Notes under the pieces: model-generated | Seen by the model: only the letters and a program-made list of their open reading frames with translations | Database searches by the model: none | Told to the model about the DNA's origin: nothing | Made by a program: the position numbers and the translations under genes | Shown here: piece by piece, positions 36,804-44,986 of the stretch | How the letters are laid out: each line of letters opens with the position of its first letter | How positions within the stretch are numbered: position 1 is the first letter of the stretch | Assembly (NCBI GenBank): GCA_030145715.1 | Contig: JAIXHQ010000004.1 | Location: forward strand, 62,001 to 126,000 | Length of the DNA stretch: 64,000 nt | Source: Sphingopyxis sp. | Lineage (GTDB): Bacteria; Pseudomonadota; Alphaproteobacteria; Sphingomonadales; Sphingomonadaceae | Direction: 5' to 3'

Positions 36804-38386
36804 GGCACCAGCACCGTATCGACCGCCTGCGGCAACAGGCCCGGATAATCCAGCGTATAATGCAACCCGCGGCTTTCCTTGCGGTGAAGCGCGCTACGCA
36901 CGATCAGTTCGGCACATTGCAACAGGTTGCGCAATTCGATCAGGTCGGTGGTGACGCGGAAATGGCCGTAATAATCCTCGACCTCGTGCGTCATCATGTC
37001 GATCCGGTGACGCGCGCGCTCCAGCCTTTTCGTCGTGCGGACGATGCCGACATAATTCCACATGAAACGGCGGATTTCGGTCCAGTTCTGCTTGATGACG
37101 ACCTCTTCGTCCGAATCGGTCACGCGGCTGGCGTCCCACGGCCGGATCGCCGGGGGCGGGCCAAGCGTGTCCCAGCACTGGATGATATGTTTTGCCGCAG
37201 CCTCGCCGAACACGAAACATTCGAGCAGCGAGTTGGACGCCAGCCGGTTCGCCCCGTGCAGCCCGCTTTCGGTGCATTCGCCCGCCGCATACAGGCCCGG
37301 CAGGTCGGTGCGCCCGTCCAGATCGATCAGCACCCCGCCGCATGTATAATGCTGCGCGGGCACGACCGGGATCGGCTGCTTCGTCATGTCGATGCCCAGC
37401 GTCAACAGCTTGTCGTGAATGTTCGGGAAATGCCCCGCGACGAAATCGGGGGCAAGATGGCTGATGTCGAGGTGGACATAATCCAGCCCCGACCGCTTGA
37501 TCTGGTCGTCGTTCGCGCGCGCAACGACATCGCGCGGCGCCAGTTCGGCGCGCGCGTCATAATCGGGCATGTAACGATGCCCCGTCACCGGATGCTTCAA
37601 CAGGCCGCCCTCGCCGCGCACCGCCTCGGTAATCAGGAAATTCTTGACGTCCAGATTATAGAGGCAGGTCGGGTGGAACTGCATCATTTCCATGTTGGAC
37701 ACGCGGCAGCCCGCGCGCCACGCCATCGCGATCCCGTCGCCGGTCGCGCCGCGCGGGGCGGTCGAAAATTGATATACGCGCCCCGCCCCGCCGCTCGCCA
37801 GGATCGTCGCGCGGCCGACATGCGCATGGACCCTGCCGCTTTTTTCGTCGAGCGCATAGACGCCCCACACGCGCCCCGACCCCGAATAACGGTCCTCGTG
37901 CCGGCCGGTAATCAGGTCGATGCACGCCTGTCCGGGCAGCAGCGTGATGTTCGGATGCGCCTTTGCCGTCTTGAGCAACGCCGCCTGCACCGCCCAGCCG
38001 GTCGCGTCGTCGACATGGACGATGCGGCGGTGCGAATGCCCGCCTTCGCGCGTCAGGTGCAGCGCCTCGGCCTGCCGGTTGAACGGCACCCCCATTTCGA
38101 CCAGCCGCTCGATCGCATGGGGCGCATTTTCGACCACGAACTCGACCGTCTCGCGCCGGTTAAGCCCCGCGCCCGCGACCATCGTGTCCTCGATATGATT
38201 TTCGAACGTGTCGCCCGCGTCCAGCACCGCCGCGATCCCGCCCTGCGCCCACGCCGTCGATCCGCCGGTCAGCTCGCCCTTGGCCAGCACCAGCACGCGG
38301 CAATGATCGGCCAGCGCGATCGCGGCAGTCAGGCCCGCCGCACCGGAACCGACGATGATGACGTCGTGAGCAATGGTGTCGGTCAC
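36800..38386 (-). CDS. nadB: L-aspartate oxidase
   Basis: Flavoenzyme of 528 residues that oxidises L-aspartate to iminoaspartate in the first step of de novo NAD synthesis. FAD motif DVIIVGSGAAGLTAAIALA, substrate region TGGSTAWAQGGIAAVLD, HREGGHSHRR-like segment (LTREGGHSHRRIVH), and CGGVLIDLDGRTDLPGLYAA are all present. It starts at GTG 38386 (VTDTIAHD), with GGAGGGGAGAA before it; longer frames read through a repeat. nadA and nadC are not neighbours. The 5' end abuts the palindrome ending the DUF559 cassette. Confidence 0.94.
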   Translation of the reverse strand: MTDTIAHDVIIVGSGAAGLTAAIALADHCRVLVLAKGELTGGSTAWAQGGIAAVLDAGDTFENHIEDTMVAGAGLNRRETVEFVVENAPHAIERLVEMGVPFNRQAEALHLTREGGHSHRRIVHVDDATGWAVQAALLKTAKAHPNITLLPGQACIDLITGRHEDRYSGSGRVWGVYALDEKSGRVHAHVGRATILASGGAGRVYQFSTAPRGATGDGIAMAWRAGCRVSNMEMMQFHPTCLYNLDVKNFLITEAVRGEGGLLKHPVTGHRYMPDYDARAELAPRDVVARANDDQIKRSGLDYVHLDISHLAPDFVAGHFPNIHDKLLTLGIDMTKQPIPVVPAQHYTCGGVLIDLDGRTDLPGLYAAGECTESGLHGANRLASNSLLECFVFGEAAAKHIIQCWDTLGPPPAIRPWDASRVTDSDEEVVIKQNWTEIRRFMWNYVGIVRTTKRLERARHRIDMMTHEVEDYYGHFRVTTDLIELRNLLQCAELIVRSALHRKESRGLHYTLDYPGLLPQAVDTVLVP

Positions 38387-38838
38387 TCTTCTCCCCTCCC
38401 GCAGGCGGGAGGGGCTGGGGGTGGGCCTGAATTCAAGGCCGCGACAATATTCATCAACACACCTTCCAGATTGGACATCACATCGGCGTTGGAAAAACGC
38501 AGCGTCCAATAGCCTTGCGCCCTCAGATAGCCATCCCTGCGATGGTCCTCTTCCTGCCGGGCGTCATGTGAAAGGCCATCGAGTTCAATGACAAGCTTGG
38601 CTTCGCGGCACAGAAAGTCCGCGACATAAGGGCCAATCGGCATCTGACGGCTAAATTTCCAACCTTCAAGCTGCCGCCGGGAAATCACGCGCCACAAGGC
38701 TCGCTCGGGCGGCGTGGCTTCCCGGCGAAGCTTCTGGGCGTTCAGCGTCTCGCGCGGACGAAATTTGCGGACAGGCCCACCCCCGACCCCTCCCGCTTGC
38801 GGGAGGGGAGGCAAAGCGTGGGCCTGTTCGTCACCCAT
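38383..38838 (-). CDS. DUF559 endonuclease-like protein in a repeat-bounded cassette
   Basis: Protein of 151 residues with the Vsr/restriction-like DUF559 fold: PPERALWRVISRRQLEGWKF, then IGPYVADFLCREAKLVIELD (catalytic-type D...ExK/E-x-D pattern) and GYLRAQGYWTLRFSNADVM. Both protein ends (PLPQAGGVGGGP and GPPPAPPACGRGEE) are encoded by the inverted palindromes at 38391-38427 and 38774-38810, so the gene and repeats were inserted as one unit. It starts at 38838 inside the end of the ABC ATPase gene. Function unknown; DNA cleavage is suspected from the fold. Confidence 0.82.
   Translation of the reverse strand: MGDEQAHALPPLPQAGGVGGGPVRKFRPRETLNAQKLRREATPPERALWRVISRRQLEGWKFSRQMPIGPYVADFLCREAKLVIELDGLSHDARQEEDHRRDGYLRAQGYWTLRFSNADVMSNLEGVLMNIVAALNSGPPPAPPACGRGEE
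38391..38427. repeat. Inverted palindromic repeat, copy A (bounds DUF559 gene)
   Basis: A 37-base unit containing CTCCCCTCCCGCAGGCGGGA, itself a hairpin (CCCTCCCGC / GCGGGAGGG), followed by a G-rich tail. It is the reverse complement of copy B at 38774-38810 with three mismatches. It codes for the C-terminus of the DUF559 protein and ends next to the nadB start. Confidence 0.85.
38774..38810. repeat. Inverted palindromic repeat, copy B (bounds DUF559 gene)
   Basis: Reverse-complement partner of 38391-38427, with the hairpin CCCTCCCGC-TT-GCGGGAGGG at its centre. It codes for residues near the N-terminus of the DUF559 protein and lies just beyond the stop of the ABC ATPase gene. Confidence 0.85.
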
Positions 38839-39766
38839 TCGCCGCGCGCGTCAGGTTCAGGAACACATCCTCCAGATCCGCCTCGCGGGTCGACACATCG
38901 ACGATGCCATGCCCCATCGCGTTGACCGCGGCCAGCACTTCGCCCGCGTTCGCGCGGTCCTTGTTGTAACTGATCGCAAGGCCGCGCTCGCCTTCGCGCT
39001 CGACCTTGTCGAACGCGGGATGGGTCGGCAGGTCGGTGATGTCGGCGTCCAGCGTGACCACGACGATCTTCTCGCGCGCCATGTCGACCAGTTCGCGCGT
39101 CGGCTTGTTCGCGATCAACCGGCCATGGTTGATGATCGCGATCCGGTCGCACAGCTCCTCCGCCTCTTCCAGATAATGCGTCGTCAGCACGACGGTCACG
39201 CCGCGATCGTTGAGGCTCTGGACATAGGACCAGAGTTGCTGGCGCAGTTCGATGTCCACGCCCGCGGTCGGTTCGTCCAGCACGATGATCGGCGGCGAAT
39301 GGACCATCGCCTTGGCGACCAGCAGCCGCCGCTTCATGCCGCCCGACAGGGTGCGCGCATAGGCATCGCGCTTGTCCGACAGATGCACCGCGGCCAGCAG
39401 ATCGTCCGAAATCCGCTTGCCCTTTGGCACGCCGTACAGCCCGGCCTGGTTCTCCAGCGTTTCGAACGGGGTGAAAAACGGGTCGAAGACGATTTCCTGC
39501 GGCACGATGCCGATCGAATATTTGGCATTGCGGGGGTCGGCGTCGATGTCGAAACCCCAGATGCTGGCGCTGCCGCTGGTCTTGTTGACCAGCCCGGCAA
39601 GGATGTTGATCAGCGTCGATTTGCCCGCGCCATTCGGGCCGAGCAGCCCGAATATCTGCCCGCGCGGTACGTCGAAACTGACATTGTCGAGCGCCTGTTT
39701 GCCGCCGGCATAAATTTTGGAGACGGCGTCGATGCGGATGGCGGCTTCACTCATGGCCGCTTCCAT
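38831..39766 (-). CDS. ABC transporter ATP-binding protein
   Basis: Cytoplasmic ATPase subunit of 311 residues, ABC-2 exporter type (YadG/CcmA/NatA-like). Walker A GPNGAGKST, Q-loop VPQEI, signature LSGGMKRR, Walker B IIVLDEPTAGVD and the H-loop TTHYLEEAEEL are all present; a C-terminal domain of about 80 residues follows. The start at 39766 is preceded by GGAGG seven bases upstream; 39754 is an alternative. No permease gene lies on either side; the place where one would be expected holds the DUF559 cassette and nadB, so it is an orphan here. Confidence 0.92.
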   Translation of the reverse strand: MEAAMSEAAIRIDAVSKIYAGGKQALDNVSFDVPRGQIFGLLGPNGAGKSTLINILAGLVNKTSGSASIWGFDIDADPRNAKYSIGIVPQEIVFDPFFTPFETLENQAGLYGVPKGKRISDDLLAAVHLSDKRDAYARTLSGGMKRRLLVAKAMVHSPPIIVLDEPTAGVDIELRQQLWSYVQSLNDRGVTVVLTTHYLEEAEELCDRIAIINHGRLIANKPTRELVDMAREKIVVVTLDADITDLPTHPAFDKVEREGERGLAISYNKDRANAGEVLAAVNAMGHGIVDVSTREADLEDVFLNLTRAANG

Positions 39767-39849
39767 AGCCGCGCCTCCTGCCATGCGAAAGCCCGCTAAT
39801 TTTTCGGCGGCGGCGCGCTAACGCTAAATGGGAATCTGGCCGTTAAGAC

Positions 39850-39926
39850 GGGGGGGGGGAAGAAGACGGCACCGGGGACCATCTGCGCGCGTCCGGTCCT
39901 GCTGGAAAGCGCCTGCCGGTGCCGTC
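39850..39926. other. Poly-G tract and 11-bp inverted repeat in divergent gap
   Basis: A run of ten G residues (39850-39859) is followed by GACGGCACCGG (39866 region) and its complement CCGGTGCCGTC (39916-39926), 38 bases apart. Both lie between the divergent ABC ATPase and zinc-finger genes. The long homopolymer could vary in length; no gene is read through it. Confidence 0.45.
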
Positions 39927-39988
39927 ATACCCCTTTGTGGCGCAGACCCGATTGCGGCGGCCCCGCACGCTTGCTATGGGCGCGATCG

Positions 39989-40186
39989 ATGACCCAGCCC
40001 GCACCCGAAACCATCCGCACGCCCAAAACCCGCATCGCCTGCGACGGCACCGGCGACGGCCTTGCCAATGCGGCGCTCGGCCACCCGCGCGTGTGGCTTG
40101 AAATCGATACCGACGACGGCTTTGCCGACTGCGGCTATTGCGACCGGCGGTTCATCCTGATCGGCGGGATCGCGGACAAGGGCTGA
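39989..40186 (+). CDS. zf-CHCC zinc-finger protein
   Basis: A 65-residue protein with the CHCC zinc-binding pattern: Cys in TRIACDG, His in GHPRVWLEI, and two Cys in DCGYCDRRF. The same fold is found in NDUFS6 of mitochondrial complex I and in small alphaproteobacterial proteins, where it is thought to assist respiratory complexes. The ATG at 39989 is followed by TQPAPETIRTPKTRI. No ribosome site stands out. It is followed by tldD 82 bases later on the same strand. Confidence 0.85.
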   Translation: MTQPAPETIRTPKTRIACDGTGDGLANAALGHPRVWLEIDTDDGFADCGYCDRRFILIGGIADKG

Positions 40187-40268
40187 CCTCCCGGCCGCCC
40201 GTGGCCGAATCGTCAATTATCTCCGACAAATCTTTGCGGTCGCCCGGCGCCATGCCTATATCGGCGTC

Positions 40269-41711
40269 ATGACAAGCCCGACCGATCCCCGCCGCTTCCT
40301 CTATCGCGCCGACGCGCTCGACCCCGATCTTGCGCAGAAACTCGCCAGCGACGCCCTCGCCAAGGCCGACGACGGCGAACTTTATCTGCAATATCGCGCG
40401 ACAGAAAGCTTCGGATTCGACGACGGGCGGCTCAAGACCGCCGATTATTCGACCGACGCCGGTTTCGGCCTGCGCGCCGTGTCGGGCGAGATGACCGGCT
40501 TTGCCCATGCCAGCGACATCAGCGCCGGGGCGATTCGCCGCGCGGCAGAGACGCTGGCCCTGCTCGACCCCGCGCAACAGGCCCATGCCGCGCCGCCACC
40601 GCGCACCAACCGCCATCTTTATGACGAAGCGAACCCGCTCGACCTCGTCCCCTTCGCCAAGAAGGTCGCGCTGTGCCAGGAAATCGACGCCGCCGCCCGC
40701 GCGCGCGATCCGCGCATCGTTCAGGTCTCGGTCGCGCTGGCGGGCAGTTGGTCGGTGGTCGAGATTGTCCGCGCCGACGGCTTCCTTGCCAGCGACATCC
40801 GCCCGCTCGTCCGCCTGAACGTCTCGATCGTGATCGAGGAGAACGGCCGCCGCGAAACCGGCTATTTCGGCCTTGGCGGCCGCTATATGTACGACAGCCT
40901 GTTCGAACCCGCGCAATGGAACCGCGCGATCGACGAGGCGCTGGCCCAGGCGCTGGTCAACCTGCGCGCGGTCGACGCCCCGGCGGGCGAATTTACCGTC
41001 CTGCTCGGCCCCGGCTGGCCCGGCGTGCTGCTGCATGAAGCGGTCGGCCACGGGCTGGAAGGCGACTTCAATCGCAAGGGCACCAGCGCCTTTTCGGGCC
41101 GCATCGGCGAACGGGTCGCCGCGCCCGGCGTTACCGTGGTCGACGACGGCGCGATGGAAAGCCCGGTCGGCGGCGGGCGGCGCGGCTCGCTCAGCATCGA
41201 CGACGAAGGCACTCCGACCGGCGAGACGATCCTGATCGAGGACGGCATCCTCAAGGGCTATATGCAGGACCGGCTCAACGCCCGGCTGATGGGGGTCGAA
41301 CCCACGGGCAACGGGCGACGCGAAAGTTTCGCCCACGCGCCGATGCCGCGGATGACCAACACCTTCATGCGCGGCGGCAACGACGATCCCGCCGAACTGC
41401 TCAGCCGCGTCAAGAACGGCATCTTTGCCAAAAGCTTCGGCGGCGGCCAGGTCGACATCGTGTCGGGCAAATTCGTGTTCAGTTGTACGGAGGCCTATAA
41501 GGTCGAAAATGGCCGGATCGGCGATTCGATCAAGGGCGCGACCCTGATCGGCGACGGGCCGAGCGTGCTGACCAAGGTGACCGGCATCGGCAACGACATG
41601 GCGATCGACGAAGGCATCGGCATCTGCGGCAAGGGCGGGCAAAGCGTCCCCGCGGGCGTCGGCCAGCCGACCCTGCTGGTCAACGGCCTGACGGTGGGCG
41701 GCACGGCCTGA
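40269..41711 (+). CDS. tldD: Metalloprotease TldD
   Basis: Zinc protease subunit of the TldD/TldE complex, which matures modified peptides (microcin B17) and degrades the CcdA antitoxin in E. coli. Length 480 residues. The HExxxH site is LLHEAVGHGLEGDFNRKGTS, and GQVDIVSGKFVFSCTEAY carries the further zinc-side cysteine. C-terminal GIGICGKGGQSVPAGVGQPT is characteristic. tldE (pmbA) is not in this window; in many bacteria it is elsewhere. Single gene. Confidence 0.95.
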   Translation: MTSPTDPRRFLYRADALDPDLAQKLASDALAKADDGELYLQYRATESFGFDDGRLKTADYSTDAGFGLRAVSGEMTGFAHASDISAGAIRRAAETLALLDPAQQAHAAPPPRTNRHLYDEANPLDLVPFAKKVALCQEIDAAARARDPRIVQVSVALAGSWSVVEIVRADGFLASDIRPLVRLNVSIVIEENGRRETGYFGLGGRYMYDSLFEPAQWNRAIDEALAQALVNLRAVDAPAGEFTVLLGPGWPGVLLHEAVGHGLEGDFNRKGTSAFSGRIGERVAAPGVTVVDDGAMESPVGGGRRGSLSIDDEGTPTGETILIEDGILKGYMQDRLNARLMGVEPTGNGRRESFAHAPMPRMTNTFMRGGNDDPAELLSRVKNGIFAKSFGGGQVDIVSGKFVFSCTEAYKVENGRIGDSIKGATLIGDGPSVLTKVTGIGNDMAIDEGIGICGKGGQSVPAGVGQPTLLVNGLTVGGTA

Positions 41712-41842
41712 CGTCTTTTCTCCCATGGTGTGAGCGCCTTCATTTGGCGTTTTCGCCGTCTGCGCATATAGGAAATTTGAACAACACCGAGAATCGGGTC
41801 GCATCATCCGCGGGGGCATCCTCCGCAACAGGGGAGGATATT

Positions 41843-43069
41843 ATGCGTTCGAGTCTGCGTTTCGTTTCCGTTGCCGCCGTCGCCGCAACGCTTGCCGCCG
41901 TTCCCGGCTCGGCTCAAAAATCGACCGGCCCCAAGGAACGTTATGAAATGGACGTCGCGACGATGTCGGGCTTTGCCGCGATGGACGGCAAGGGCGGGCT
42001 TGGCGGCGCGATGGGGATGATGTTCGGCGGCGATCCGTCGACCAAGGTCGTCCACCAGCTCCTCCTGCGCCTCGGATCGAATGAAGCGCCCGCCGCGCCC
42101 CCGGCAAAGGGCGACCATTTCTTTCAGCCACAGGCGAAGATGGGCAAATCGGTGCCCCTGTTCTGGGAGGGGGGGAAGGAAACCCCCGGCGGGACCACGT
42201 TCGAACGTCCGAAGGGCCGCCTGCTCCTCTATTGGGGCTGCGGCGCAAAGGCTGGGCCCGGCCAGCCGGTGGTGATCGATTTCGCCAAGGTCGCGGCGGG
42301 CCAGATTCCGCCCAATCTTTTCTCCACCGCGGTTCCCGTGATTCGGGAGGTCAGCAAGGCGAACAGCCGTTCCTATATCGAATGGCCGAACAAAAAGGGT
42401 GGCCGCCAGCCCACGTCGGGATCCTCGCTGCTGGGCGCGCATCGTATCGCGAGCAACATCGGCCCCGACATCAACTTCACCCTTGCGCAGGATTATATGC
42501 AGGGCCTTTCGGCATCGACCGCGATCCAGGGCGACCAGTCGGTGATGGTCCGCTGGAACGCGGTGCCGGGCGCGACCGGCTATGTCGCCTGGACGATCGG
42601 CGGCATGGGCAATGGCGGTGGCGACGCCATGGGCGACGTCGTCTGGTGGACGAGCAGCGCGTCCAGGGAATTTGGCAGCGGACTGTGGGACTGGCTGCCC
42701 CCCTCGGTCGTCGCCAATCTCATCACGAAAAAGATCGTGATGCCGCCGTCGCAGACCAGCTGCCAGATCCCCGCAGAGGTCAAGAAGGCGTCGGGAGAGA
42801 TGCTGCTGGGCAATCTGAACGCCTTTGGGCCAGAGGCGAATTTCGCCTATCCGCCCAAGCCCGCGGGCAATGCGGTGTGGAATATCGACTGGACCGCCAA
42901 GGTTCGGTTCCGGGCGCAAACGACGCTGCTGGTCGGCGTCGATCTGCCGGGGATGGGCGGATCGTCTGATGGCGGGTCGTCAACGGGTGGCAGCACCCCC
43001 GCCGCCCCCGCAAAGAAAAAGAAATGCAAGGGGCCGCTCGGCATTCCGCTTCCCGAAGGCGCCTGTTGA
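41843..43069 (+). CDS. Secreted protein of unknown function
   Basis: Protein of 408 residues with a signal peptide (about 1-24, ...VPGSAQ) and strong ribosome site GGGGAGG before the ATG at 41843. No catalytic motif is recognised. The middle contains a fibronectin-like segment (VMVRWNAVPGATGYVAW) and the end is Gly/Ser-rich with a Lys cluster (APAKKKKCKGPLGIPLPEGA) and a final Cys. A ...CG pair near 131 (LYWGCGAKA) could form a disulfide with the C-terminal cysteines. Probably a periplasmic or surface protein peculiar to this group. Followed by a hairpin and another secreted protein gene. Confidence 0.7.
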   Translation: MRSSLRFVSVAAVAATLAAVPGSAQKSTGPKERYEMDVATMSGFAAMDGKGGLGGAMGMMFGGDPSTKVVHQLLLRLGSNEAPAAPPAKGDHFFQPQAKMGKSVPLFWEGGKETPGGTTFERPKGRLLLYWGCGAKAGPGQPVVIDFAKVAAGQIPPNLFSTAVPVIREVSKANSRSYIEWPNKKGGRQPTSGSSLLGAHRIASNIGPDINFTLAQDYMQGLSASTAIQGDQSVMVRWNAVPGATGYVAWTIGGMGNGGGDAMGDVVWWTSSASREFGSGLWDWLPPSVVANLITKKIVMPPSQTSCQIPAEVKKASGEMLLGNLNAFGPEANFAYPPKPAGNAVWNIDWTAKVRFRAQTTLLVGVDLPGMGGSSDGGSSTGGSTPAAPAKKKKCKGPLGIPLPEGAC

Positions 43070-43098
43070 AACGGCGGCGAGTCAGCCCCTGTTCACCC

Positions 43099-43123
43099 AC
43101 CCGCGCCCATCATGGGCGCGGGT
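43099..43123. other. Strong hairpin between two secreted-protein genes
   Basis: ACCCGCGCCCA-TCA-TGGGCGCGGGT is a perfect 11-base stem 30 bases after the upstream stop and 28 bases before the next ATG. It lacks a T-run, so it may be a Rho-independent-like pause, an mRNA stabiliser or a protein site. Confidence 0.55.
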
Positions 43124-43150
43124 AGGGTTATGAAGACAGGAGTCGAACCC

Positions 43151-43555
43151 ATGCGTCACCTCATCCCGACGCTTCTCATTGCCGCCGCCATGGCGGTCGT
43201 TCCCGCCACCGCGTCGGCGCGCGAAAAAATGGTGCCGGAGGATCAGCTCGCCAAATTGCTCGACGGCCGCGTGGCCGGCGAACCGCAAAGCTGCATCACC
43301 CTGTCCAGCGTCAACAGCTCGCAGATCATCGACCAGACCGCGATCGTCTATCGCGTCGGCAGCACGATGTGGGTGAATCGTCCGAAAGGGGGCGCGGGAT
43401 CGCTGGACGACGACGATATTCTCGTCACCCGGCTGACGGGCAACCGGCTGTGCAGCATCGACACCGTCGAACTGCGCGACCGCACCAGCCATATGTACGG
43501 CGGGTTCGTGTCGCTGGGCGAATTTGTCCCCTATCGCCGCGTCAAGGCCAGGTGA
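43151..43555 (+). CDS. Small secreted protein, DUF6491-like
   Basis: Protein of 134 residues with signal peptide (about 1-24, ...TASA). The mature part has two cysteines (CITL, LCSID), probably a disulfide, in a beta-rich pattern (IDQTAIVYRVGSTMWVNR) that resembles DUF6491 proteins. AGGAG stands 8 bases before the ATG at 43151; an upstream ATG at 43130 is out-competed by this signal. Function unknown. Confidence 0.65.
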   Translation: MRHLIPTLLIAAAMAVVPATASAREKMVPEDQLAKLLDGRVAGEPQSCITLSSVNSSQIIDQTAIVYRVGSTMWVNRPKGGAGSLDDDDILVTRLTGNRLCSIDTVELRDRTSHMYGGFVSLGEFVPYRRVKAR

Positions 43556-43732
43556 TCGGGCGCCGCGACGCGGCCCATATTCGTCTGTCATTCCCGTTAA
43601 ATCCGCATCATCCGGCCATCTGGTCCGGCGGCACGGCGTCATCCGGAATCGCGCGCCCTGTCGGCGGGGCCCTTGACCGAATTGCGATCCGCCGGGAACG
43701 GAACGCCGTCCCGAACGCTTGAAAAGCACGTC

Positions 43733-44431
43733 ATGATAAAGGTCGCCAGCTACAATATGCGCAAGGGCATCGGGCTCGACCGCCGCCGCGATCCCGGCCG
43801 CGTCCTGTCGGTGCTGGGCGAGGTCGATGCCGACATCGTCGCGCTGCAAGAGGCGGACCGCCGTTTCGGCACCCGCGCCAGCGCGATTCCGCCGCATATG
43901 TTCGCCGATCACAGCGACTATGTCCCCGTCGACCTGCTCAGCGGGCGCCCCTATGCGATCGGATGGCATGGCAATGCGCTGCTGGTCCGCAAGGGCGCAA
44001 AGGTGGAGGAAAGCCACGCGCTGCACCTGCCGACGCTGGAACCGCGCGGCGCGGTGGCGGCGACGATCCGCATCGGCGGCATCCGGCTGCGCGTCGTGGG
44101 TATGCACCTCGACATTTCGGGGCTCCGCCGCCGCCAACAGGCCCGCGCGATCCTGCATCATGTGGCAGAGGGAGAGGCACTGCCGACGATCCTGATGGGC
44201 GATTGCAACGAATGGCGCGCGGCGGGCGGCTGCCTTGCCGATTTCGGCGAGCGTCACCCGATGGTCGATACCGGGCACAGTTTTCACAGCCGCCGCCCGG
44301 TCGCGAAGCTCGACCGCATTTTCGCGACCCCCGACCTTCAGGCGATCGACGCGGGCGTGCATCGCAGTCCGCTCGCGGCGCGGGCGTCGGATCATCTGCC
44401 GATCTGGGCGCGGTTTCAGCCCGCAGGATAG
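43733..44431 (+). CDS. Endonuclease/exonuclease/phosphatase family protein
   Basis: Metal-dependent hydrolase of 232 residues with the DNase I/APE1 fold. Catalytic signatures appear in order: VASYNMRKGIG (Asn), ALQEADRR (metal Glu), VVGMHLDISGLRRRQQ (His), LMGDCNEWR (Asp/Asn) and ASDHLPIWARF (final Asp-His). No signal peptide, so cytoplasmic. Substrate could be nucleic acid, phosphoinositide-like lipid or other phosphodiester. The ATG at 43733 gives the standard start. Last gene before the nitrogen-regulated glnK operon. Confidence 0.88.
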   Translation: MIKVASYNMRKGIGLDRRRDPGRVLSVLGEVDADIVALQEADRRFGTRASAIPPHMFADHSDYVPVDLLSGRPYAIGWHGNALLVRKGAKVEESHALHLPTLEPRGAVAATIRIGGIRLRVVGMHLDISGLRRRQQARAILHHVAEGEALPTILMGDCNEWRAAGGCLADFGERHPMVDTGHSFHSRRPVAKLDRIFATPDLQAIDAGVHRSPLAARASDHLPIWARFQPAG

Positions 44432-44540
44432 CCACCGCACCTTTGCACCCGACAGCGACGCCGCATGGCTGCCCATTTTTTGGGCAAAGGCCTGCATCGA
44501 CTGCCTGCCGAACGGACGATTATTCCGTTCACGCTGTTAA

Positions 44541-44969
<429 letters not shown>

Positions 44970-44986
44970 TGACGAAGGGGGAAATT

